64,000 nucleotides of DNA from contig NZ_CP017181.1 in NCBI RefSeq assembly GCF_001729765.1, positions 3,596,001 to 3,660,000 on the forward strand. The letters are read 5' to 3'. The first letter of the stretch is position 1. The number at the start of each line of letters is the position of its first letter. Source of the stretch: Enterobacter kobei. Its GTDB lineage: Bacteria > Pseudomonadota > Gammaproteobacteria > Enterobacterales > Enterobacteriaceae. The translations under genes were made by a program, and so were the position numbers. Shown piece by piece: positions 57,687 to 64,000 of this stretch. The notes under the pieces are model-generated. The model was not told where the DNA came from. It searched no databases and was given only the letters and a program-made list of their open reading frames with translations.

Positions 57687-60659
57687 GTTGTTTTTTGACC
57701 TTTCTACTTTAGCGGGCCTCAGCCGACGAAACCTACCGGAAGCCGGTATCCGGTTGCTTTTCCAGATGTAATCGCCTGTCAGATTGATATGCTCCCAGCC
57801 TAGTGGAGACAAATGCGACAGCAGTTGTTCGTTGATCTTTAGTCCCTTACGCTTCAGGGCATCGATCGCCCTTTCCATATACATAGTATTCCACAGCGAG
57901 ATCGCAGCCGTCAGCAGCGTCAGTCCACTGGCGCGATAGCTCTGATTTTCCGGCTTCCTGTCCCTGATTTCTCCCAGCCGGTGCATAAATACCGCCCGCG
58001 CCAGTGCGTTACGTGCCTCACCCTTATTCAGCCCCGCCTGTACCCGCCGACGCAGTGCAGGATCGCGGAACCAGTCGAGCATAAACAGCGTTCGCTCAAT
58101 GCGGCCAATTTCTCTCAGTGCTTTGGCAAGTCCGTTTTGCTTGGGGTAGCTGGCTAGCTTTTTCAGCATCAGGGATGCTGTCACGGTTCCCTGCTTTATC
58201 GAGGTCGCCAGACGCAGCACTTCACGCCAGTGAATTTCGATCTCTTTCAGATTCAGGCTGGTAATTGATATCAGTGACTGAAGCGCCGGGTACTGGTCCG
58301 CTTTCCCTTTGATAAACAGCTTCTTGTCGTGGAGATCCCTGATTCGCGGACAGAACGCAAATCCCAGCAGATGCATCAGGGCAAAGACATGATCGGTGAA
58401 ACCAGCTGTATCGGTGTAATGCTCCCTGATTTCCAGGTCGCTTTCGTGGTACAGCAGACCATCGAGAACATGGGTTGAATCCCTGACCCGACTGATTATG
58501 CAGGTGTAAAACGGGCTGTATTGATCCGAAATATGGGTATAAAACTGACGTCCGGGCTCCTGCCCGTATTTCGGGTTAACCTGCCCTGCGTAGCGGCCTG
58601 AGCTGCCTGTTCTGAAATTCTGTCCATCTGATGATGACGTTGTCCCGTCGCCCCAGAATGCTGCCAGTGGTCTTTTTCCCTGCGCATTTACCAGTTCTGC
58701 AAGAGCGGCTGAATAGGTTTCATTGCGGATGTACCATGCCTGAATATCTTCGAGTGATGATTTGGTGCTACCGGGGCAGGCTTCTGCCATTTTGGTCAGG
58801 CCAAGGTTGATACCATCCGCAAGGATGGTGGTGAGGAGCAGGCGGGTATCGGGACGGGTAATGTCATTTTTTATATGCGAAAAATGACGGGTAAACGTCG
58901 TCCAGCTGTTTACCTCGTCGAGAATTTCCGTGATTTTAGGGCGCGGTAGCATGCTGTAAACCAGTTCTGCCAGCGGTGAAACCTGCGCCGGAACGCTGTT
59001 GTCCAGCGGAGAGACTTTTACGCCCCTGTCGGAAATCTCCACATCGGGCAGTTCACCAAGGGCAGCCATGGCATTGACCTCTTCAAGTCTGGACTGAAGC
59101 AGGGTCATGCGGTTGGTAATGTACTCATGAAAATCAGCAGATACGGGCAATGGCAGCGCCGGTGTGAGTTTGTCAAAGTCCTTTTCGGGAATGAGGTAAT
59201 CATCAAAATTTTTGTAGCGGCGTGAACCTTTAACCCAGATGTCCCCGGAGCGCAACGCCCCCTTAAGCTCGCTGAGAGCACAAAATTCATAGTACTGCCG
59301 GTCAATACCTGCGGGTGTAATTACCACCTTGCGCCAGCTTTCGGGGACAAACTCCAGCGGCGCTGTCGCCGGAACTTTACGTGACTGTTTCCGGTACATA
59401 TCCTTGATCACAACCAGCGCATTAGCCAGAGGTTGCGCTGCCGGGGTTGCGACTAACTGTAAAGCGGACAACATGCGCGGGGCATATTTCCGTAATGTGC
59501 TGTATTTCTCAGTAATAATATGCAGTGGGTCAAAATTATTTTTTCTGGCGAGATGACGTGTTTCCTCCAGACTGGCGACAAATTCAGGCCACGGGAGTAT
59601 GTTTTCTATTGCGAGCCATGGATCGCCACCGGAATCGCGGGCATCAGACAGCGCCTGGCCGACATCGATGTACTGCCTCAGTTTTGACTGGATCAGCTTT
59701 CCTGTCTGCTGAAGGCGCTCAGCCTGTGTTCTTTTGGCTTTGCTGAAAAGGCTGCTCAGCATTCGTTCATGCAACTCAATCACTTCGTCTGTCAGTATGG
59801 CTCTGGCTTCTTCCAGCACACACACCAGGATCGCATGACGCCGGGCTGCTGAAAATCGGGTCAAATCCCGGCTGCTCATCTTTCGGCCTTCACGCGCCAG
59901 TTTCAGCAACCGGTTCTGGTGAATGGTACGTTCTATGCCTTCCGGTAATGCCAGCGATTCAATGCTGCTGAGCCGATCAAGATGTTGCAGCACGTTCTTA
60001 CCATTGATTTTACCCGGCGGTTGCAGAAGCCATGTCAGCCTGGAAGACTGATTATCCGATGACTCAAGTAAACGATCCAGCGCATCCCTGTGAGCCTGAG
60101 TTAACGGGGCATTCAGGGTCTGAAATACGATTTTATCGCCGCCTGCCATGGCCTCCGCACAGGTACGCTCCACGACATCAATCGCGGGGATTATCACGTT
60201 GTTCTTCCGGAGCCAGACCAGCAGCTCTTCGGCCAGAAGAATACCTTTATCGGTGCGCGTCGCCATCGGCAGCAGGTGTGTAATACAGTCCTGCTGTATT
60301 TTGCCGGTAAACGCTTTTACGCCAAGATAGCGGTACAGTTCAGTTAAATGTTCGCGTCGCGTGGTTTCCCTGCCGGAAAGGTAAGCAGGCCAGAGATCCC
60401 CGGTAAGTTTTAGCCTGCCGGCGATATGCTTCAGCAGCGCATCAGAGGGTGGGATTTTTTTATCCGGGGCAAAGCCGACATTTTTCAGATAGCAAAGAAG
60501 GACGGCAAAACCAAAACGGCTGGCAGGTTTACGGTGGGCACTGATAAGTGCAAGATCATGTTCACTGAAATACGCCATCCGGGTCAGCGTTAACTCATCT
60601 TCCGGTAATGCCAGTAATGATTCTCTTTCCGACAGAGAAAGAATCTGCCTCCTTGCCAT
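57672..60659 (-). CDS. tnpA: Tn3-family transposase TnpA (full length)
   Basis: A 995-residue DDE transposase. N-terminal DNA-binding region MARRQILSLSERESLLALPED; the catalytic core contains LLTTILADGINLGL (Asp), GDGTTSSSDGQNF (Asp) and the C-terminal NKGEARNALARA (Glu). Length is normal for Tn3-family TnpA. The Met at 60659 is preceded by GAGGG. The gene runs up to the terminal repeat and its stop lies inside it. TnpR is encoded divergently across a res site. Confidence 0.93.
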   Translation of the reverse strand: MARRQILSLSERESLLALPEDELTLTRMAYFSEHDLALISAHRKPASRFGFAVLLCYLKNVGFAPDKKIPPSDALLKHIAGRLKLTGDLWPAYLSGRETTRREHLTELYRYLGVKAFTGKIQQDCITHLLPMATRTDKGILLAEELLVWLRKNNVIIPAIDVVERTCAEAMAGGDKIVFQTLNAPLTQAHRDALDRLLESSDNQSSRLTWLLQPPGKINGKNVLQHLDRLSSIESLALPEGIERTIHQNRLLKLAREGRKMSSRDLTRFSAARRHAILVCVLEEARAILTDEVIELHERMLSSLFSKAKRTQAERLQQTGKLIQSKLRQYIDVGQALSDARDSGGDPWLAIENILPWPEFVASLEETRHLARKNNFDPLHIITEKYSTLRKYAPRMLSALQLVATPAAQPLANALVVIKDMYRKQSRKVPATAPLEFVPESWRKVVITPAGIDRQYYEFCALSELKGALRSGDIWVKGSRRYKNFDDYLIPEKDFDKLTPALPLPVSADFHEYITNRMTLLQSRLEEVNAMAALGELPDVEISDRGVKVSPLDNSVPAQVSPLAELVYSMLPRPKITEILDEVNSWTTFTRHFSHIKNDITRPDTRLLLTTILADGINLGLTKMAEACPGSTKSSLEDIQAWYIRNETYSAALAELVNAQGKRPLAAFWGDGTTSSSDGQNFRTGSSGRYAGQVNPKYGQEPGRQFYTHISDQYSPFYTCIISRVRDSTHVLDGLLYHESDLEIREHYTDTAGFTDHVFALMHLLGFAFCPRIRDLHDKKLFIKGKADQYPALQSLISITSLNLKEIEIHWREVLRLATSIKQGTVTASLMLKKLASYPKQNGLAKALREIGRIERTLFMLDWFRDPALRRRVQAGLNKGEARNALARAVFMHRLGEIRDRKPENQSYRASGLTLLTAAISLWNTMYMERAIDALKRKGLKINEQLLSHLSPLGWEHINLTGDYIWKSNRIPASGRFRRLRPAKVERSKNNLNVQ

Positions 60660-60699
60660 ATAGTTTCCCTCGTAAATTATTTGATGCGGTATTTTTAAC

Positions 60700-60815
60700 A
60701 AAAATGGTTATCGCATAAGGGTACACCCTGACGCCATAACCAAAACGTGACGGCACACGATAAATGACATAACCTATATGCGATAGAATAAATGCAATAA
60801 CCTAAATGCGATAAC
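60700..60815. promoter_or_regulatory. res site of the second Tn3-family transposon
   Basis: The tnpA-tnpR gap contains TTATCGCAT near 60708 and two ATGCGATA copies (about 60779 and 60806), with ATAACCTATATGCGATA and ATAACCTAAATGCGATA as direct repeats. This is the arrangement of resolvase-binding subsites. Confidence 0.7.
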
Positions 60816-60826
60816 ACGGTGAAAAA

Positions 60827-61468
60827 ATGTTCATCAGAGCTTATTTAAGGGCATCGACGGAAGATCAGTTCGCCGATCGGGCAAAAGAGATGCTGGAGCA
60901 GTTTGTTCAGGAACGGGGACATAAAATAGCCAGTTACTACCGGGAAAACATCAGCGGTACAAAACTTGACCGCCCTGAGCTGGGACGCTTACTGATGGAC
61001 AGCCATCGCAATGATATTTTACTGGTCGAGCAGATAGACCGCCTGACCCGTCTGAGCAACAGTGACTGGATGACGCTGAAAAAGCAGATAGAACAACACG
61101 AGCTGCGGATTGTCAGCCTGGATGTGCCCACCTCATGGCAGGCGCTGTCAGATAAAGACCCCTCGCAGGCTGACCCAATCACCCGCGCCGTGATAACCGC
61201 CATCAATAATATGCTCATCGACCTGATGGCCGCGATGTCGCATAAGGACTGGCTGAGCCGCCGCCAGCGCCAGAAGCAGGGAATTGAACGGGCACATACA
61301 CTGGGGAAATACCGGGGTAAACAGGCCGATCAGGAGCGACATCAGAAAGTCCTGTACTACCGGCAGGTAAAGAAACTGAGTATCCAGGAAACGGCTGATG
61401 CTACGGGCTACAGTGCGTCACAGGTTTGCCGGATACAAGCGCTTCATAAAAATAATACATCTTCCTGA
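60827..61468 (+). CDS. tnpR: Tn3-family resolvase (second transposon)
   Basis: A 213-residue serine recombinase: catalytic Ser10 in FIRAYLRASTEDQF, a core domain with VEQIDRLTRLSNSDW, and a C-terminal helix-turn-helix (LSIQETADATGYSASQVCRI). It differs strongly from the 194-aa resolvase at 38.5 kb and belongs to another resolvase branch. Intact; the SDR genes follow after 304 bases. Confidence 0.88.
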   Translation: MFIRAYLRASTEDQFADRAKEMLEQFVQERGHKIASYYRENISGTKLDRPELGRLLMDSHRNDILLVEQIDRLTRLSNSDWMTLKKQIEQHELRIVSLDVPTSWQALSDKDPSQADPITRAVITAINNMLIDLMAAMSHKDWLSRRQRQKQGIERAHTLGKYRGKQADQERHQKVLYYRQVKKLSIQETADATGYSASQVCRIQALHKNNTSS

Positions 61469-61772
61469 AAAGCTGAAATAACAGTGTTGATTTGCAGTCA
61501 TGGCGTAATAGTTAGCGCTCTGTGACTAGCAGCCTGACGCATCATCTATGTAAGTAAAGTCCACTGTGTGCCAGGTGCGGACATTACTGTACACAGTAAG
61601 CAGGCTTATGTGTCTGAAATGAACCCGCAGCCCGATAGTCATTTTCTCTCCTTCCCACTACCCGAACCGAAATACGAAATGACCTAAATAACTACCATAT
61701 TCGTCATTTACGACATCCCTTTCTCACTTATGATTCTCTCATCGAATCAATGGTGATCGAAAGGAGTCTGCA
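61469..61772. other. Gap between tnpR and the SDR genes
   Basis: No gene seen. It contains AAATGAC (61677-61683) and GTCATTT (61703-61709), an inverted repeat 60-100 bases before the first SDR start that may be a regulator's operator, and the GGAG ribosome-binding site before 61773. Confidence 0.45.
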
Positions 61773-62588
61773 ATGAGTCTCGCAACACAAACAGGTAAAG
61801 GCACTGCCGTCATCACTGGTGCATCCACCGGCATCGGTGCTGTTTACGCCAGTCGACTGGCGCGCATGGGATACGACCTGATCATTATCGCCCGTAATCA
61901 TAACCGCCTGAATCAGATGGCCAGCCACATTACTGCGGACACCGCCCGCAGTGTGGAAGTGCTGGCAGCCGATCTGGGTGATGCCCAACAGCTGGCAGCA
62001 GTGGAGAAGAAACTGCGCTCCGATGCCAGCATTACCCTGTTGGTGAACAATGCCGGAGTCGGTACACATACGCCTTTGTTGTCTAGCGACGTCGATCAAA
62101 TGCAGGCGATGATTAATCTTAATGTCGTCGCCCTGACCCGTCTGACTTACAGCGTGGTTCCTGGTTTTGTCGCGCGAGGTGTGGGTGCCATCACCAATAT
62201 TTCATCGATTGTCAGCCTTGCGCCGGAACTGCTTAACGGCGTGTACGGCGGCACAAAGGCCTTTGTTCTGGCCTTCAGTCAGTCACTCCATCATGAACTC
62301 TCTGAAAAGGGCATTCACATTCAGGCCGTGCTGCCGGGAGCGACAGCAACACCGTTCTGGGACAACGGCGGTTTACCCCTTGAACAACTCGATAAGTCAA
62401 TAGTCATGAGTGCTTACGACCTGGTGGATGCGGCGCTGGCGGGTTTTCTTAGCGGGGAACTTGTCACCATCCCCTCACTGCATAACGACGCTTACTGGCA
62501 AGCCATGGAGCGGAATCGGCAGGCCATGATCCCGCACCTCTCAAGTAATGTACCCGCCAGCCGTTATCGCACCGGACTGACTCACTAA
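61773..62588 (+). CDS. Short-chain dehydrogenase (SDR), first of a pair
   Basis: A 271-residue SDR: cofactor motif ITGASTGIGAVYA (about residues 13-25), NNAGVG, Ser in ISSIVSLAP and catalytic YGGTKAFVL (Tyr-x3-Lys), then LPGATATPFW. It reduces or oxidises an unknown small substrate with NAD(P)H. First gene of an operon SDR-SDR-MFS; a possible operator lies upstream. The neighbour is the resolvase of a Tn3-family element, so it is probably a passenger gene. Confidence 0.85.
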   Translation: MSLATQTGKGTAVITGASTGIGAVYASRLARMGYDLIIIARNHNRLNQMASHITADTARSVEVLAADLGDAQQLAAVEKKLRSDASITLLVNNAGVGTHTPLLSSDVDQMQAMINLNVVALTRLTYSVVPGFVARGVGAITNISSIVSLAPELLNGVYGGTKAFVLAFSQSLHHELSEKGIHIQAVLPGATATPFWDNGGLPLEQLDKSIVMSAYDLVDAALAGFLSGELVTIPSLHNDAYWQAMERNRQAMIPHLSSNVPASRYRTGLTH

Positions 62589-62616
62589 CATTGTATTTGC
62601 CAACAGGAATAACCCT

Positions 62617-63378
62617 ATGAAACTGACAGGAAACACGATTTTTATCACTGGCGGCACGTCAGGTATTGGCCGCGCAATGGCAGAAAAATTTCATCAACTG
62701 GGTAATCAGGTGATCATTTCAGGCCGTCGTAAGGCTCTTCTGGACACGGTCACGGCGGCCAACCCGGGGATGGATTCCGTGGTACTGGATGTCACCGATG
62801 CGTCCAGCATTAAATCGGCGGCGAAAGAGGTGCTCTCCCGCTATCCGGCACTGAATGTGGTAATCAATAACGCTGGCATTATGCCCTTCGATAACGCTGC
62901 TGCCGAACTGGATGACGATATGGCCACCACCTTACTGAATACCAACCTGTTGGGAACTGTTCGGGTCAGTTCAGCTTTTGTTGAGCAATTGAAACAACAA
63001 CCGGATGCAGTATTGATCAACAACAGTTCGATTCTGGCTTTTTTACCCCTGGTGACGAATGCACTCTACTCAGCCACTAAAGCCGCGATTCATTCTTACA
63101 CCCTGTCGCAGCGTTTTCTACTGCGCGATGCCGGCGTGAAGGTCATTGAAATTTCACCCCCCTGGGTCGATACCGATTTGATCTACAAAAGCGGTGATTC
63201 ACGTGCGATGCCATTAGCCGATTTTATCCAGCAGACCTTTGAAAAACTGGCGACAGATTCCATTGAAGCGATTGTCGACAGTGTGCTGCCAGCCCGTGCG
63301 AATCAGGGTGCTAATGAACACGAGATGGTGAACGCGTTTAATCAGTCAATGGTAGATAACCCAATACCGGTTGCCTGA
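62617..63378 (+). CDS. Short-chain dehydrogenase (SDR), second of a pair
   Basis: A 253-residue SDR related to DltE-type oxidoreductases: FITGGTSGIGRAMA (about 9-22), NNAGIMPFD, NNSSILAFLP, YSATKAAIHSY (Tyr-x3-Lys) and SPPWVDTDL. It begins 28 bases after the first SDR and is in the same operon. Only modest similarity to that neighbour, so not a recent duplication. Confidence 0.85.
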   Translation: MKLTGNTIFITGGTSGIGRAMAEKFHQLGNQVIISGRRKALLDTVTAANPGMDSVVLDVTDASSIKSAAKEVLSRYPALNVVINNAGIMPFDNAAAELDDDMATTLLNTNLLGTVRVSSAFVEQLKQQPDAVLINNSSILAFLPLVTNALYSATKAAIHSYTLSQRFLLRDAGVKVIEISPPWVDTDLIYKSGDSRAMPLADFIQQTFEKLATDSIEAIVDSVLPARANQGANEHEMVNAFNQSMVDNPIPVA

Positions 63379-63420
63379 CCTGCTCTGGGGCAGGCAACTG
63401 CCCCTTCTCTGGAGTTTATG

Positions 63421-64000
63421 ATGCAAAATCACCTGTCAGCATTTCAAAAGCGTGCATTATGGGCGCTTAGCCTGGCCTATTTTATTCAGGCGACTGGTTC
63501 GCTTTCCGTGGCGGGTAGTCTGGTCCCCATTTCCCAGGAATGGGGCATCAGCGACGCTCAAAGTGCCCGCCTGCTCTCCATTTTCGGTCTGACGTTTGCA
63601 CTGGGCGCGCCGCTGGCGCAGGTTATGTTCGGCAAGTTCATGCGCAGAGCACAGGTGCTGGCAGGCATGCTGGTATTTGGGCTGGGAGCCCTGATTTTTG
63701 CCATCGCGCCGGACTACAAAGTACTGGTGGCTTCGCGGATTGTAATGGGTCTGGGTGCCTCCCTGATCGGGCCGGTACTGATTGCGCTCGGTGCAGAGTT
63801 AGTCGCCCCTGAGGAGCGTGGCAGTGCTATTGCCATGATCCTGCTGGGTGTATCTATGGCCAGTATGGTCGGTATTCCGCTGGCGGCATGGCTGGCCACT
63901 GTCTGGGGTGCGCGTATGCTATTCACGCTTATCGCGCTGGTGAGTGTTCTCACTGCAGGTGCCGTTTTTTTGCTGGTACCGGACGTCGTCAAAGGTGTTG
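63421..64000 (+). CDS. MFS transporter, N-terminal part (runs off the window)
   Basis: From the ATG at 63421, 193 residues are visible: MQNHLSAFQKRALWALSLAYFIQATG, then six hydrophobic segments with the MFS motif-A-like loop GKFMRRAQVLAGM between segments 2 and 3 and RIVMGLGASLIGPV in segment 4. The arrangement is that of 12-helix drug or sugar efflux proteins (AraJ/YdhP/Bcr-like DHA group). It follows the two SDR genes after 42 bases with a GGAG site, so the operon probably reduces and exports one compound. The C-terminal half is outside the window. Confidence 0.85.
   Translation, partial: MQNHLSAFQKRALWALSLAYFIQATGSLSVAGSLVPISQEWGISDAQSARLLSIFGLTFALGAPLAQVMFGKFMRRAQVLAGMLVFGLGALIFAIAPDYKVLVASRIVMGLGASLIGPVLIALGAELVAPEERGSAIAMILLGVSMASMVGIPLAAWLATVWGARMLFTLIALVSVLTAGAVFLLVPDVVKGV

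Noticed and set aside
61593..61608. TTACTGTACACAGTAA as a possible SOS box
   Set aside because: The half-sites are too close: CTGT and ACAG are separated by 2 bases, not the 8 needed for LexA.

Overview
The window is a heavily rearranged accessory region from an enterobacterium (Enterobacter, Klebsiella, Citrobacter or a relative). The gene families (RcnRA, PcoE/PcoS, QseBC, a P2-like phage replication block, IS1, IS26, IS903, IS5-type elements) all point to that order. No plasmid replication, partition or conjugation gene and no chromosomal housekeeping gene is visible, so plasmid versus chromosome cannot be decided here. The order rcnR-rcnA-pcoE-pcoS-IS903-mcr-9-wbuC-qseC-qseB is the one known around mcr-9 on IncHI2-type plasmids.

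Layout. 1-7.6 kb: early block of a P2-like phage read leftwards (adenine methylase remnant, cytosine methylase with a second overlapping gene, gpA-type replication endonuclease, a second adenine methylase, a LexA-controlled DinI/Tum-like pair). Leftwards of it lies an accessory locus with a Panacea-domain protein, a membrane protein and, cut by the window edge, a TIR/SEFIR-domain protein: a candidate anti-phage or toxin-antitoxin locus. 7.7-17.3 kb: nickel/cobalt efflux (rcnRA), copper genes (pcoE, 5'-truncated pcoS), IS903, the phosphoethanolamine transferase gene mcr-9, a WbuC-type cupin, and the qseBC two-component system. 17.3-20.7 kb: one end of a Mu/Tn7-like two-gene transposon with seven short terminal repeats; its ATPase gene is split by IS5075. 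20.7-28.3 kb: two IS26 copies and an IS26 scrap, an IS110-family element, a structured non-coding stretch, a HigB/RelE-type toxin-antitoxin pair, an IS5-type (ISKpn26-like) fragment, an EAL-HDOD gene and an IS1 with a damaged end.

28.3-39.8 kb: a Tn3-family region carrying a redox/electrophile-stress cassette (alpha/beta hydrolase, DMT exporter, PatB-like aminotransferase, SDR, FrnE/DsbA-like protein, Old Yellow Enzyme, thioredoxin, AhpD-like protein, TetR regulator, OsmC). Four copies of one 18-bp palindrome centred on CTAG lie at its promoters, which suggests a single TetR regulon. 39.8-55.9 kb: a hybrid mercury-resistance transposon with two different mer operons facing each other (merRTPCADE-urf2 at left, merRTPFADE at right) around a Tn5053/Tn402-type tniABQR module. 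Its Tn21-type terminal repeats are each interrupted by IS5075/IS4321. 55.9-64 kb: a cupin gene, a cut Tn3-family tnpA, a full Tn3-family tnpA/tnpR, and two SDR genes plus an MFS exporter that runs off the right edge.

Together the window stacks resistance to Ni/Co, Cu, Hg, colistin-type polymyxins and probably reactive electrophiles on mobile elements. IS5075 sits in three of the transposon ends and probably immobilises them. The observations judged most worth following are the methylase overlap with its own ribosome-binding site, the shared-operator TetR regulon, the Panacea/TIR locus next to the phage replication gene, the back-to-back mer operons, and the seven-repeat transposon end just upstream of qseB.
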